This document shows, piece after piece, positions 25,175 through 34,510 of a DNA stretch of 64,000 bases. This stretch comes from Bradyrhizobium sp. NAS80.1 (GTDB lineage Bacteria > Pseudomonadota > Alphaproteobacteria > Rhizobiales > Xanthobacteraceae): positions 58,332 to 122,331 of the forward strand of contig NZ_LGHL01000007.1 in NCBI RefSeq assembly GCF_001908205.1. The letters run 5' to 3'. A program made the position numbers and the translations under genes. Under the pieces are notes generated by a model, which saw only the letters and a list, made by a program, of their open reading frames with translations, had not been told where the DNA came from and ran no database searches. Each line of letters starts with the position of its first letter. Position 1 is the stretch's first letter.

Positions 25175-26092
25175 TCAATGACGCGCCAGCGCGGGCTCGT
25201 CAACCGCGAGGCTGCTCTGCGCAATCTGCCGTGCAAGCTCGGCGACGCGCTCCACCGCCACGACGTCGGGCGAGGCGAGCCAGCTTGCCGTGAACGTCAG
25301 CGGCGAGATGGCGAGGTCGGTGTCGAGTAGCTGCAGCCGCCCGTCGGAGAGCTCGTTCTCGACGATGGCGTCGGGGATTACCGCGATGCCGAGCCCTTCG
25401 ACCGCCATGTGGATAACGGTCGCCAGCGACGCCGACGCGTGCAGCCGGATCGGCGGCAGCTCCGGCCGGTCGAAGACCTCGCGCACGACCTCATAAGGCC
25501 GCGTCTTGCGCGGGAAGGTGATGATCGGAAACCGCGCCAGCTCGGCGCGCGTCACCGGACCTTTGCCGAGGCCGAGCGAGGGACTTGCGAGAAATCCGAT
25601 CGGATAATCCGCGAGCACGCGGTTGTGCACGCCCGAAGCAGACAGCGGTCCCACCACGAAGGCAAGCTCGATCTCCTGCGCGAGCAGGCGCGCGGTGAGG
25701 TTCGGCGTGATGTCGACCTCGATCTCGAGCGACAGGTTCGGATAGATCTCGTTTACGCTCTTCACCAGGCGCGGCAGCCAGGTGTGCACGATGGTTTCGG
25801 CGACGCCGAGGCGCATCACGCCGCGCATTGCGGAGCGGTCGCCGATCTCCGCCATCATCGCCGCGCGCAGGCCGATCAACTTCTCCGCATAGACCATCAT
25901 CTGTCGGCCACTCGGCGTCGGCGAAGCCACGCGATGATCGCGGTTCAGGAGCTTTACGCCCATCTCGCGCTCGAGCTGCGCGATGCGCTGGGAGATCGCT
26001 GGCTGGGTGGTGTTGAGCCGTGCCGCGGCGCCGCGAAAGCTGCCGAGCTTCACAACCCAGAGGAAGGTTTCGATCGACCTGAAGTCCAGCAT
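25175..26092 (-). CDS. LysR-family transcriptional regulator
   Basis: A 305-residue LysR protein with an N-terminal HTH ([37 protein letters not shown]) and an effector domain (about 92-290). It is divergent to the DUF1445 gene, and the 119-bp gap holds a T-N11-A palindrome. It lies upstream of the M20/dehydrogenase genes on the same strand and may control both directions. Confidence 0.9.
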   Translation of the reverse strand: MLDFRSIETFLWVVKLGSFRGAAARLNTTQPAISQRIAQLEREMGVKLLNRDHRVASPTPSGRQMMVYAEKLIGLRAAMMAEIGDRSAMRGVMRLGVAETIVHTWLPRLVKSVNEIYPNLSLEIEVDITPNLTARLLAQEIELAFVVGPLSASGVHNRVLADYPIGFLASPSLGLGKGPVTRAELARFPIITFPRKTRPYEVVREVFDRPELPPIRLHASASLATVIHMAVEGLGIAVIPDAIVENELSDGRLQLLDTDLAISPLTFTASWLASPDVVAVERVAELARQIAQSSLAVDEPALARH

Positions 26093-26112
26093 TGGAAGGA
26101 TTTTCCCGATAT

Positions 26113-26127
26113 ATAAATTTGATTTAT
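26113..26127. promoter_or_regulatory. candidate LysR box
   Basis: ATAAATTTGATTTAT has perfect 6-bp arms around TTG and T-N11-A spacing, in an AT-rich island unusual for this GC-rich DNA. It starts 21 bp upstream of the LysR start and 85 bp upstream of DUF1445. Confidence 0.5.
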
Positions 26128-26211
26128 CGAGATCGATTAGAAAGGAAGATTAGACTTTATAGCACGCCTGGTGTTGGCTGTCTTTGTCGAGTTTATAGGC
26201 AGGTCGATCAG

Positions 26212-27027
26212 ATGACTGTTTTTGCGGCAGTGCAGCAAACTGAAACGCCCGACACGCTCCCGAGCCGCAAGGCTCGGGTCGCCTACCGTGAGGGGCTCGT
26301 CGCCTCCACCGCCGGCGTCGCCCCCGGCTTCGTCCAGGGCAATCTGGCGATCCTGCCGGCCGAATACGCCAGCGCCTTTCACCGCTTCTGCCAGCTCAAT
26401 CCCAAGCCATGCCCGATCATCGGCATGTCCGACGTTGGCAGTCCGCACATCCCGGCGCTCGGCGCCGATCTCGATATCCGCACGGATGTGCCGCGCTACC
26501 GCGTCTGGCGTGACGGCGAGGTGGTCGACGAGCCGACCGACGTGTCGAAGTACTGGCGCGACGATCTCGTGACCTTCGTGCTCGGCTGCTCGTTCTCGTT
26601 CGAAGAGGCGTTGCTCGACGAGGGCATGCCGATCCGCCACATCGAGCGTAATGTGCGGGTGCCGATGTACCGCACCAACATCGCTTGCGGCGAGTCCGGT
26701 CCGTTCGCCGGGCCCATGGTGGTGTCGATGCGTCCGTTCAAGCCGGCGGATGCGATCCGTGCGGTGCAGATCACCTCGCGCTATCCCGCCGTGCACGGGG
26801 CGCCCGTGCATCTCGGCCATCCGCATCTGATCGGCATCAAGGACATCGCCAAGCCCGACTATGGCGACCCCGTGCCCGTCGCCGACGACGAGATCCCGGT
26901 GTTCTGGGCATGCGGCGTCACGCCGCAATCGGTGATCAACGCCGCGAAGGTGCCATTCGCGATCACGCATTCGCCCGGCCTGATGCTGGTGACGGATCTG
27001 AAGAACAGGAGCATGGCCGTGATTTAG
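26212..27027 (+). CDS. DUF1445/UPF0317 family putative hydro-lyase (D-glutamate cyclase-like)
   Basis: A 271-residue protein of the DUF1445 family, whose mammalian relative is D-glutamate cyclase. Family stretches seen are [32 protein letters not shown] and [10 protein letters not shown] chose ATG 26212, which fits the family start length. It is divergent to the LysR gene and is followed 89 bp later by the Liv-type binding protein on the same strand, so amino-acid or lactam metabolism is plausible but not shown. Confidence 0.85.
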   Translation: MTVFAAVQQTETPDTLPSRKARVAYREGLVASTAGVAPGFVQGNLAILPAEYASAFHRFCQLNPKPCPIIGMSDVGSPHIPALGADLDIRTDVPRYRVWRDGEVVDEPTDVSKYWRDDLVTFVLGCSFSFEEALLDEGMPIRHIERNVRVPMYRTNIACGESGPFAGPMVVSMRPFKPADAIRAVQITSRYPAVHGAPVHLGHPHLIGIKDIAKPDYGDPVPVADDEIPVFWACGVTPQSVINAAKVPFAITHSPGLMLVTDLKNRSMAVI

Positions 27028-27116
27028 TAGGCAGCGTTTGCTGCTTCTTCGGGCTTTACCGCATTCATCAATCGCTTCATTCGATCAATCGAAATTCAGT
27101 AAGAGGGGACTTTGCC

Positions 27117-28361
27117 ATGACGATCTCTCGCCGCGACGTGCTGTTAGGAGCCACCGCCACCGCAGCGCTGGTGCCGCTGGCTGCACGCGCCCAGACCTCG
27201 GAAGTCGTGATCGGCGTCATCTATCCGTTCTCCGGCGGCAGCGCCCAGCAGGGCGTCGACGCGCAGAAGGCCTATGAGACCGCGCTCGAGGTCATCAACA
27301 AGGACACCGATTTCGATCTGCCGCTCGCGAAGGGCGAGGGCCTGCCGGGTCTCGGCGGCGCAAAGGTGCGTCTCGTGTTCGCCGACCACCAGGCCGATCC
27401 GCAGAAGGGCCGCGCCGAGGCCGAGCGCCTGATCACCCAGGAGAAGGTCTCCGCCATCATCGGCACCTATCAGAGCGCGGTCGCCGTTACCGTCAGCCAG
27501 ATCTGCGAACGCTACCAGATCCCGTTCGTCTCGGCCGACAACTCCTCGCCGAGCCTGCATCGCCGCGGCCTCAAATATTACTTCCGCGCCGCCCCGCATG
27601 ACGAAATGTACTCGGCCGCGATGTTCGACTTCTTCGACGCCATGAAGAAGAAGGGCACCAAAATCGAGACGCTGTCGCTGTTCCACGAGGACACCATCTT
27701 CGGCACCGACTCGGGCAACGCCCAGGCCAAGATCGCCGGCGAGCGCGGTTACAAGATCGTGTCCGACATCAAGTATCGCGCCAACTCGCCCTCGCTCTCG
27801 GCCGAGGTGCAGCAGCTCAAGACCGCGAATGCCGATGTGCTGATGCCTTCGAGCTACACCACCGACGGTATCCTCCTCGTCAAGACCATGGCCGAGCTCG
27901 GCTACAAGCCGAACGCTATCGTGGCGCAGGACGCCGGTTTCTCCGAGAAGGCGCTCTATGATGCCGTCGGCGATAAGCTCGAAGGCGTGATCTCGCGCGG
28001 CACTTTCTCGCTCGACCTTGCGCAGAAGCGCCCGATGGTCGGCAAGATCAACGAGATGTTCAAGGCGCGCTCGGGCAAGGACTTCAACGACCTCACCTCG
28101 CGCCAGTTCATGGGCCTAATCATCCTCGCCGACGCGATCAACCGCGCCAAGTCGGCCGACGGCGAGAAGATCCGCGACGCGCTGGCGGCGACCGACATCC
28201 CGGGCGAGCAGACCATCATGCCCTGGAAGCGCGTCAAGTTCGACGAGGCGGGCCAGAACAACGACGCCGACCCGGTGTTGCTGCAATATGTCGGCGGCAA
28301 GTTCGTCACCGTCTTCCCGCCGCAGGCCGCGATCGCCGAGGCGATCTGGCCGATGAAGTAA
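27117..28361 (+). CDS. Liv-type ABC transporter substrate-binding protein
   Basis: A 414-residue type-1 periplasmic-binding protein. The N-terminus has a twin-arginine-like motif (SRRDVLLGA) and export signal ending near LAARA-QT, so Tat export is possible. The mature part starts with VVIGVIYPFSGGSAQQG, typical of the branched-chain/amide/urea binding family. AAGAGGGG precedes ATG 27117. It opens the transporter operon. An inverted repeat separates it from the permease genes, which may allow more binding protein than membrane components. Confidence 0.9.
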   Translation: MTISRRDVLLGATATAALVPLAARAQTSEVVIGVIYPFSGGSAQQGVDAQKAYETALEVINKDTDFDLPLAKGEGLPGLGGAKVRLVFADHQADPQKGRAEAERLITQEKVSAIIGTYQSAVAVTVSQICERYQIPFVSADNSSPSLHRRGLKYYFRAAPHDEMYSAAMFDFFDAMKKKGTKIETLSLFHEDTIFGTDSGNAQAKIAGERGYKIVSDIKYRANSPSLSAEVQQLKTANADVLMPSSYTTDGILLVKTMAELGYKPNAIVAQDAGFSEKALYDAVGDKLEGVISRGTFSLDLAQKRPMVGKINEMFKARSGKDFNDLTSRQFMGLIILADAINRAKSADGEKIRDALAATDIPGEQTIMPWKRVKFDEAGQNNDADPVLLQYVGGKFVTVFPPQAAIAEAIWPMK

Positions 28362-28406
28362 GCGGGGCCGGAACAGGGGAGCAATCGAGATCGTCGTGAG
28401 CGCCTC

Positions 28407-28520
28407 GTCATTGCGAGGAGCCCGCGACAAAATTGCGAAGCAATTTTGCGCTGGCGACGAAGCAATCCAGACCACGCCCGGCGGTGACATTCTGGATTGC
28501 TTCGCTTCGCTCGCTATGAC
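28407..28520. repeat. family 2 inverted repeat inside the transporter operon
   Basis: Outer arms GTCATTGCGAGGAG and CTCGCTATGAC flank inner arms GAAGCAATCCAGA and TCTGGATTGCTTC; a nested hairpin AAATTGCGAAGCAATTT lies at 28430-28446. It is related to 19629-19714. It lies between the binding-protein stop and the first permease, where REP-type elements commonly stabilise upstream mRNA. Confidence 0.75.
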
Positions 28521-28556
28521 GAAGCCCACGAAGACATTTCGAGCGGGGGACCAGAG

Positions 28557-29435
28557 GTGACAGCCCAAGCCATTATACAGAGTCTCGCGAGCGGCCTTCT
28601 CATGGGCCTGCTCTACGGACTGATTGCGGTCGGCCTCGCGCTGATCTTCGGTCTGATGGACGTCGTGAACTTCGCCCATGGCGAGTTCCTGATGATTGCG
28701 ATGTACGCGTCCTTCTTCCTGTTCGCGTTCTTCGCCATCGATCCCTTGCTGTCGGCGCCGCTGGTCGCGGCGGCACTCTTCGTATTCGGAGCGGTGGTCT
28801 ATCTATTAGTCGTACGCTTCGCCATGCGGGCCAAGGCCAATGCAGGCATGGTGCAGATCTTCTCCACCTTCGGCCTCGCCATCGTGATGCGCGGCCTCGC
28901 ACAGTTCTTCTTCACGCCGGACTATCGCAGCATTCCACAGTCCTGGCTCGGCGGCAAAACCATCTCGGTCGCCGGCATCTTCCTGCCGGAGCCGCAGCTC
29001 ATCGGCGCGCTGGTTTCGATCGCGGCCTTTGCCGGCCTCTATTTCTTCATTCATCGCACTGACTTCGGCCGGGCGTTGGAAGCCACCCGTGAAGATCCCG
29101 GTGCGGTCGCGCTCGTCGGCATCGACAAGAACCGCGTGTTCGCACTCGGTTGGGGCCTCGGAGCCGCGCTGGTCGGCCTCGCCGGCGCGATCATGGCGGT
29201 GTTCTTCTACATCTATCCCGATGTCGGCGCGTCCTTCGCCTTGATCGCCTATGTCACGGTGGCGCTGGGTGGTTTTGGCAGCGTGTTTGGCGCCTTCGCC
29301 GGCGGCATCATCGTCGGCCTCGTCGAGGCGGTCACCGCGCTGGTGCTGCCGCCCTCGCTGAAGTCGGTCGGCATCTACGCCGTCTATCTCCTCGTCGTCT
29401 TCATCCGGCCGCGCGGCCTGTTCGGGTCGATGTGA
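28557..29435 (+). CDS. Liv-type ABC transporter permease (LivH family)
   Basis: A 292-residue inner-membrane permease with about eight helices; LMGLLYGLIAVGLALIFGLM and NFAHGEFLMI are typical of LivH. The contact loop region includes RALEATREDPGAVALVGID. I chose GTG 28557, with GCGGGGGA upstream; the longer open frame would start inside the repeat. It overlaps the next permease by one base (TGATG). Substrate is unknown, from the amino-acid/amide/urea class. Confidence 0.9.
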   Translation: MTAQAIIQSLASGLLMGLLYGLIAVGLALIFGLMDVVNFAHGEFLMIAMYASFFLFAFFAIDPLLSAPLVAAALFVFGAVVYLLVVRFAMRAKANAGMVQIFSTFGLAIVMRGLAQFFFTPDYRSIPQSWLGGKTISVAGIFLPEPQLIGALVSIAAFAGLYFFIHRTDFGRALEATREDPGAVALVGIDKNRVFALGWGLGAALVGLAGAIMAVFFYIYPDVGASFALIAYVTVALGGFGSVFGAFAGGIIVGLVEAVTALVLPPSLKSVGIYAVYLLVVFIRPRGLFGSM

Positions 29436-30418
29436 TGGACAAGAATTTTGCCGCGCGGCGCCGCCGCGACCTCATCATCGCCGCGGTGCTGGCCGCACTG
29501 GCCGCGCTTGCGCCGCTGTTCATCAAGGACGTCTACGTCCAGAACATCCTGATCCTGACCTTGATGTATGCGGCGCTGTCGCAGAGCTGGAACATCCTCT
29601 CCGGCTATTGCGGACAGATCTCGCTGGGACACGCGCTCTATTTCGGGATCGGTGCCTACACCACCGAGCTTCTGTTCACGAAGTTCGGCGTGCTGCCCTG
29701 GTTCGGCATGCTCGCCGGCGGCGTGATCGCGGCCGTCATCGCGATGGGGCTGGGCTATCCCTTCTTCCGCCTGCGCGGCCATTACTTCGTGATCGCGACC
29801 ATCGTCATCGCCGAGATCGGGCTGCTGCTGTTCCAGAACTGGGAGTGGGCGGGGGCTGCGATGGGAATCACCATTCCGGTGCGCGGCGACAGCTGGCTGA
29901 AATTCCAGTTCATGCGCAGCAAGTTGCCGTACTTCTATTTTGCGCTGGCGCTGTGCAGCCTCGCCTGGTTCGTCACCTGGTGGCTCGAAGATTCCAAATG
30001 GGGTTTTTGGTGGCGCGCGGTGAAGGACAACCCGGAAGCAGCTGAAAGCCTCGGCGTCGTCGTGTTCAACTCCAAGATGGGCGCGGCGGCCGTCTCCGCT
30101 TTCCTCGTTGCCGTCGGCGGCGCCTTCTATGCGCAGTTCCTCGCCTATATCGATCCTGAGAGCGTGATGGGCTTCCAGTTCTCGCTGCTGATGGCGCTGC
30201 CGGCCGTTCTCGGCGGCATTGGCACCCTTTGGGGGCCCGTGCTCGGCGCTGCCATCCTGATCCCGATGACGGAGCTGACGCGCTCCTATATCGGCGGCTC
30301 CGGCCGCGGCGTCGATCTTATCGTCTACGGCACGCTGATCGTGCTGATCTCACTGGCCTTGCCGCAGGGATTGGTGAGCCTTTTCTCGCGCACAAAAGCG
30401 AAGCGAGCCACGCGATGA
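29435..30418 (+). CDS. Liv-type ABC transporter permease (LivM family)
   Basis: A 327-residue permease with a basic N-terminus and multiple helices. SWNILSGYCGQISLGHALYFGIGAY is the LivM signature region and AVKDNPEAAESLGV the cytoplasmic contact loop. It starts at ATG 29435 overlapping the LivH stop and ends overlapping the first ATPase by four bases, so translation of the whole set is coupled. Confidence 0.9.
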   Translation: MDKNFAARRRRDLIIAAVLAALAALAPLFIKDVYVQNILILTLMYAALSQSWNILSGYCGQISLGHALYFGIGAYTTELLFTKFGVLPWFGMLAGGVIAAVIAMGLGYPFFRLRGHYFVIATIVIAEIGLLLFQNWEWAGAAMGITIPVRGDSWLKFQFMRSKLPYFYFALALCSLAWFVTWWLEDSKWGFWWRAVKDNPEAAESLGVVVFNSKMGAAAVSAFLVAVGGAFYAQFLAYIDPESVMGFQFSLLMALPAVLGGIGTLWGPVLGAAILIPMTELTRSYIGGSGRGVDLIVYGTLIVLISLALPQGLVSLFSRTKAKRATR

Positions 30419-31146
30419 CCGCGCTCCTTGAAACCCGCGGTGTCTGGCAGCGGTTCGGCGGCCTCGTCGCCAACAGCGACGTCTCGATCTCGGTCGGCCG
30501 CGGCGAGATCGTCGGCCTGATCGGCCCGAACGGCGCCGGCAAGTCGACGCTGTTCAATCTCATCGCCGGCGTCCTGCCGCCCACTCAAGGCTCGATCTGG
30601 TTCGACGGCGAGGATGTCACCCACATGCCGGCGGCCGAGCGCTGCCAGCGCGGCGTCGGGCGCACTTTCCAGGTGGTCAAGAGCTTCGAGACCATGACGG
30701 TCATCGACAACGTCATCGTTGGTGCTCTGGTGCGCAACACCGTGATGCGCGAGGCGCGTCGCAAGGCGCATGAGGTGCTGGAGTTCACCGGTCTTGCCGC
30801 GCGTGCCGACGTGCTCGCGAGCGACCTCGTGCCGGCCGAAAAGCGCCGCCTCGAAGTCGCACGCGCGCTCGCGACCGAACCGAAACTGCTGCTGCTCGAC
30901 GAAGTCCTCACCGGCCTCACGCCGACCGAGGCACAGACCGGCGTGGCGCTGGTGCGCAAGGTGCGCGACGCCGGCATCACCGTTCTGATGGTCGAGCATG
31001 TCATGGAGATTGTGATGCCGCTGGTTGATCGCGCCATCGTGCTCGACCTCGGCAAGGTGCTGGTCGAGGGCAAGCCCACTGAGGTCGTCCGCGATCCCAA
31101 GGTGATCAGCGCATATCTGGGAGATCGTCATGCTGTCGGTGCATGA
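30415..31146 (+). CDS. Liv-type ABC transporter ATPase (LivG family)
   Basis: A 243-residue ATPase with Walker A GPNGAGKST and Walker B LLLLDEVLTGL. The ABC signature is degenerate, reading LVPAEKRRLEVARAL where LSxGQ is usual, and the DEP after Walker B is DEV; some LivG subfamilies show similar wording, so I do not call it dead. A switch His is present in LMVEHVMEIV. It overlaps the partner ATPase by 17 bases. Confidence 0.9.
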   Translation: MTALLETRGVWQRFGGLVANSDVSISVGRGEIVGLIGPNGAGKSTLFNLIAGVLPPTQGSIWFDGEDVTHMPAAERCQRGVGRTFQVVKSFETMTVIDNVIVGALVRNTVMREARRKAHEVLEFTGLAARADVLASDLVPAEKRRLEVARALATEPKLLLLDEVLTGLTPTEAQTGVALVRKVRDAGITVLMVEHVMEIVMPLVDRAIVLDLGKVLVEGKPTEVVRDPKVISAYLGDRHAVGA

Positions 31147-31834
31147 AGTCACGACCGCCTATCAGGGCCTGGTCGCGATCTCCGCGGTCTCGATCGAGGT
31201 CCAGAAGGGCGAAATCGTCTGCGTCGCCGGCGCCAACGGTGCGGGCAAGTCGACGCTGCTGAAATCCATCGCCGGTGCCGAGCGCCCGCGGTCGGGCACG
31301 GTGACGTTTGACGGCAAGCGCCTCGACGGCATGGCGCAGCATCACATCACCGCCACCGGCATCGCCTATGTGCCGGAGAACCGCCGACTGTTCCCGCGTC
31401 TTTCGGTGCGCGACAATCTTCGCCTCGGCAGTTATCTCTATCGTGGCGAAGCGGACCGCGAGGGGCCGCTCGATCTCGTCTTCAAGCTGTTTCCGCGCCT
31501 GTCCGAACGTTTGGAGCAGCGCGCCGAGACGCTTTCCGGCGGCGAGCAGCAGATGCTCGCCATCGGCCGTGCGCTGATGACGCGCCCGCGGCTGCTAATG
31601 CTGGACGAGCCTTCGCAGGGCATCATGCCGAAGCTCGTCGACGAGATCTTTCAAGCGGTGAAGCGCATCCGCGACGCCGGCATGACCGTGCTGATCGTCG
31701 AGCAGCGCATGGCCGAGTGCCTCGAAATCGCCGACCGCGCCTACATTCTGCAGACCGGCCGCGTGCTGATGCAGGGGCCATCCGCGGAGATCAAGGACAA
31801 TCCGGACGTGCGCAAGGCGTATCTCGGGCTTTAG
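31130..31834 (+). CDS. Liv-type ABC transporter ATPase (LivF family)
   Basis: A 234-residue ATPase with Walker A GANGAGKST, intact signature LSGGEQQMLAIGRAL, and Walker B LLMLDEPSQGI. The switch position reads VEQ, as is usual for LivF. With the degenerate signature in LivG, this subunit supplies the canonical one. It is the last gene of the transporter operon; an inverted repeat follows. Confidence 0.92.
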   Translation: MLSVHEVTTAYQGLVAISAVSIEVQKGEIVCVAGANGAGKSTLLKSIAGAERPRSGTVTFDGKRLDGMAQHHITATGIAYVPENRRLFPRLSVRDNLRLGSYLYRGEADREGPLDLVFKLFPRLSERLEQRAETLSGGEQQMLAIGRALMTRPRLLMLDEPSQGIMPKLVDEIFQAVKRIRDAGMTVLIVEQRMAECLEIADRAYILQTGRVLMQGPSAEIKDNPDVRKAYLGL

Positions 31835-31872
31835 CCACAAAGTGTTGGGCGCGCGCGTCCCACGCTCTCGGT

Positions 31873-31970
31873 GTCATCGCCCGCGAAGGCGGGCGATCCA
31901 GTATTCCGAGACGTCAGTGGGATACGGAGAAGCCGCAGCGTACTGGATTCCCCGCCTTCGCGGGGAATGA
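31873..31970. repeat. intergenic inverted repeat, family 4
   Basis: Two stem-loops, ATCGCCCGC/GCGGGCGAT and ATTCCCCGC/GCGGGGAAT, flank the outer pair ATCCAGTA / TACTGGAT. The same element in reverse orientation is at 50854-50953. It lies between convergent livF-like and otnC genes. Confidence 0.75.
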
Positions 31971-32015
31971 AAGTGGTGGGAGAGGTGGCCCTATTCCACT
32001 CATGACCGCACGAAG

Positions 32016-32681
32016 CTAATGCTCGTGCCCATGCTCCGGTAGCGTCACTCCGAACACCTTCACGAGATCCGCTACCTGCTCCGGCGACAGATAGCGCGGA
32101 TTCATTCCGCGCAGCAGCAGGTACAGCTTCGCCGTCTCCTCCAGCTCCTCGGTCGCGAACACCGCGGCTTCAAGCGTGTCGCCGGCGACCACCGGGCCAT
32201 GATTGGCGAGCAGCACGGATGAATATTTCCCCGCCAGCCCCTTGATCGCATCGGCCACAGCGGGATCGCCCGGCCGGTAGTACGGGACAAGCGCGGTGGC
32301 GCCGCATTTCATCAAATAATAGGCAGTCATTGGTGGCAGCGCGGCGCGCGGGTCGATCTCGGGTAGCATCGAGAGCGCGACCGAATGGGTCGAGTGCAGA
32401 TGCACGATGGCGCGCGCGCTCCCGCGCGTATCGTAGAGCGCGGTGTGCAGCGGAACTTCCTTGGTCGGCGCATCGCCCGAAACCAGCCGGCCCTGATCGT
32501 CCAGCCGCGACAGTTTCGCCGGATCGAGGAAGCCGAGCGAAGCGTTGGTCGGCGTCACCAGCCAGCCGCCGCCATCCAGCCTGACGCTGATATTGCCGGA
32601 GGAGCCCGGCGTCAGCCCGCGCTCGAACAGGGACCGTCCGAAGCGGCAGATATCCTCACGCAGCCGCGTCTCGTTGCTCAT
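32016..32681 (-). CDS. otnC: 3-oxo-tetronate 4-phosphate decarboxylase (class II aldolase family)
   Basis: A 221-residue class II aldolase/adducin-family enzyme. Metal-binding His residues are in VHLHSTHS and ANHGPV, with GSSGNISVR near residue 30. Next to ltnD, otnI and otnK it fits OtnC, which decarboxylates 3-oxo-tetronate 4-phosphate to dihydroxyacetone phosphate. I chose ATG 32681 to match the usual OtnC start (SNETRLREDICRFG); ATG 32690 is also possible. It is divergent to ltnD. The C-terminal HGHEH is also metal-like. Confidence 0.88.
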   Translation of the reverse strand: MSNETRLREDICRFGRSLFERGLTPGSSGNISVRLDGGGWLVTPTNASLGFLDPAKLSRLDDQGRLVSGDAPTKEVPLHTALYDTRGSARAIVHLHSTHSVALSMLPEIDPRAALPPMTAYYLMKCGATALVPYYRPGDPAVADAIKGLAGKYSSVLLANHGPVVAGDTLEAAVFATEELEETAKLYLLLRGMNPRYLSPEQVADLVKVFGVTLPEHGHEH

Positions 32682-32708
32682 GGCCGTCATGCCTGCTTGT
32701 CTCACGCT

Positions 32709-32724
32709 TTGGCAGCGCGGCCAA
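32709..32724. promoter_or_regulatory. weak inverted repeat in the otnC/ltnD divergent gap
   Basis: TTGGC-N6-GCCAA lies 28 bp upstream of otnC and 72 bp upstream of ltnD. It could be an operator for a pathway regulator encoded elsewhere; no regulator gene sits in the cluster. Confidence 0.25.
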
Positions 32725-32795
32725 GCCGTGTTATTCGGTTGACCAAGCTGCTACCAACGGCGGCCGTCCGGGAAACGTTCGCAAGGGTCAGTTAT

Positions 32796-33713
32796 ATGTC
32801 CGCCTCCACGACACAGAATCAGCGCATCGCCGTCATCGGGCTCGGCTCGATGGGGTTTGGCATGGCGACCTCGCTGAAGCGCGCCGGCCATGCCGTGACG
32901 GGCTGCGACGTTTCGGCTGAAGCGGTGGCGCGCTTCGTGAAGGATGGCGGCGCGGGCGCCAGGACGCCGGCTGAGGCGGCCAAGGACGCCGACATCGTCG
33001 TCAGCGTCGTCGTCAACGCTGCGCAGACCGAGACGGTCCTGTTCGGCAAGGACGGCGTCGCCGAGACTTTGCCGAAGGATAGCGTCTTCATATCCTCCGC
33101 CACCATGGATCCCGACGTGGCGCGTCGCCTCGCAAAACAGTTGGAGGCCACCGGCCGGCATTATCTGGATGCGCCAATCTCGGGCGGCGCGCAGCGCGCA
33201 GCGCAGGGCGAATTGACCATCCTCGCCTCCGGCAGCTCTGCCGCCTTCGCAAAGGCGCGTCCGGCGCTCGATGCCATGGCCGCCAAGCTCTACGAGCTCG
33301 GCAATGCCGCGGGGCAGGGCGCCGCCTTCAAGATGATCAACCAGCTTCTCGCCGGTGTGCACATCGCAGCGGCCAGCGAAGCCATGGCGTTCGCGGCCAA
33401 GCAGGGCCTCGACATCCGCAAGGTCTATGAGGTGATCACGGCCTCCGCCGGCAATTCCTGGATGTTCGAGAACCGCATGCCGCACGTGCTCGATGGCGAT
33501 TACACGCCGCGCAGCGCGGTCGAGATCTTCGTCAAGGACCTCGGCATCATCCAGGACATGGCGCGCAGCGCCAGATTTCCGGTGCCGGTCTCGGCCGCAG
33601 CGCTCCAGATGTTCCTGATGACGGCCGCAGCCGGCATGGGGCGCGACGATGATGCCTCGGTGGCGCGGATGTATGCGCAGGTCACCGGCGTGAAGCTTCC
33701 CGGCGATAAGTAG
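32796..33713 (+). CDS. ltnD: L-threonate dehydrogenase (3-hydroxyisobutyrate dehydrogenase family)
   Basis: A 305-residue beta-hydroxyacid dehydrogenase. NAD motif IAVIGLGSMGFGMA (11-24), substrate motif DAPISGGAQRAAQGELTI and catalytic Lys in GQGAAFKMINQLL are all present. In context it fits LtnD, oxidising L-threonate to 2-oxo-tetronate, the first step of the pathway. ATG 32796 starts the plus-strand unit ltnD-otnI-otnK. Confidence 0.9.
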   Translation: MSASTTQNQRIAVIGLGSMGFGMATSLKRAGHAVTGCDVSAEAVARFVKDGGAGARTPAEAAKDADIVVSVVVNAAQTETVLFGKDGVAETLPKDSVFISSATMDPDVARRLAKQLEATGRHYLDAPISGGAQRAAQGELTILASGSSAAFAKARPALDAMAAKLYELGNAAGQGAAFKMINQLLAGVHIAAASEAMAFAAKQGLDIRKVYEVITASAGNSWMFENRMPHVLDGDYTPRSAVEIFVKDLGIIQDMARSARFPVPVSAAALQMFLMTAAAGMGRDDDASVARMYAQVTGVKLPGDK

Positions 33714-33727
33714 ACAAGAGGATTCCA

Positions 33728-34510
33728 ATGCCCCGTTTCGCCGCCAACCTCTCGATGATGTTCACCGAGGTACCATTCCTCGACCGGTTCGATGCTGCCG
33801 CGCAGGCGGGCTTCACTGCGGTCGAGTTTCTCTTTCCTTACGAGCATCCGGCCGAAGCTATCGGCGAGCGGCTCAAGCGCAACGGCCTGACGCAGGCACT
33901 GTTCAACCTGCCGCCGGGCGACTGGAACGCCGGCGAGAAGGGCTTTGCTGCGCTCCCGGCGCGCTTTTCCGATCTCAAGGCGAGCCTCGAGACGGCGCTG
34001 CCTTACGCCAAGGCGACCGCCGTCAAGCGCCTCCACCTGATGGCCGGCATCGCCAACCGCGGCGAGCGTGTCGCTATCGAGGCCTTCTACAAGTCGGTGG
34101 CGTGGGCCGCGGAGTTCTTCGCCCCGCACGACATCGACGTGGTGCTCGAGCCGATCAATCCGCGCAACGTGCCCGGCTATTTCCTCAACGATTTCGGCTT
34201 CGCCCGCGATCTGATCCAGGAGTTGAGGCTTCCGAACCTGAAGCTCCAGTTCGACATCTATCACTGCCAGATCATCCATGGCGACGTGACGATGCGATTG
34301 CGCGAGATGATGCCGATCATCGGCCACATCCAGATCGCGAGCATTCCCTCGCGCAATGAGCCAGACAGCGAGGAGCTGAACTATCCATTCCTGTTCGCCG
34401 AGCTCGACCGGCTCGGCTATGCCGGCTTCGTCGGTTGCGAATACAATCCACGCGGCAAGACCACCGATGGCCTCGCCTGGTTCAAGCCCTATGCGGGAGT
34501 TAAGCCGTGA
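33728..34510 (+). CDS. otnI: 2-oxo-tetronate isomerase (hydroxypyruvate isomerase family)
   Basis: A 260-residue TIM-barrel enzyme of the Hyi/xylose-isomerase-like family: MPRFAANLSMMFTEVPFLDRF start, LPPGDW, VVLEPINPRNVPGYFL with the metal-binding Glu, and LQFDIYHCQI. In this cluster it should convert 2-oxo- to 3-oxo-tetronate. A Shine-Dalgarno-like AAGAGG lies just before ATG 33728. The stop overlaps the start of otnK by four bases. Confidence 0.9.
   Translation: MPRFAANLSMMFTEVPFLDRFDAAAQAGFTAVEFLFPYEHPAEAIGERLKRNGLTQALFNLPPGDWNAGEKGFAALPARFSDLKASLETALPYAKATAVKRLHLMAGIANRGERVAIEAFYKSVAWAAEFFAPHDIDVVLEPINPRNVPGYFLNDFGFARDLIQELRLPNLKLQFDIYHCQIIHGDVTMRLREMMPIIGHIQIASIPSRNEPDSEELNYPFLFAELDRLGYAGFVGCEYNPRGKTTDGLAWFKPYAGVKP

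Noticed and set aside
22879..25293. 804-residue open frame on the plus strand
   Set aside because: Antisense to two well-supported enzyme genes and through the repeat at 25084; no domain visible.
30415..31146. LivG-like ATPase as a dead subunit because of its degenerate signature
   Set aside because: Similar signature changes occur in some LivG subfamilies, Walker motifs are intact and the partner LivF-like ATPase has a canonical signature.
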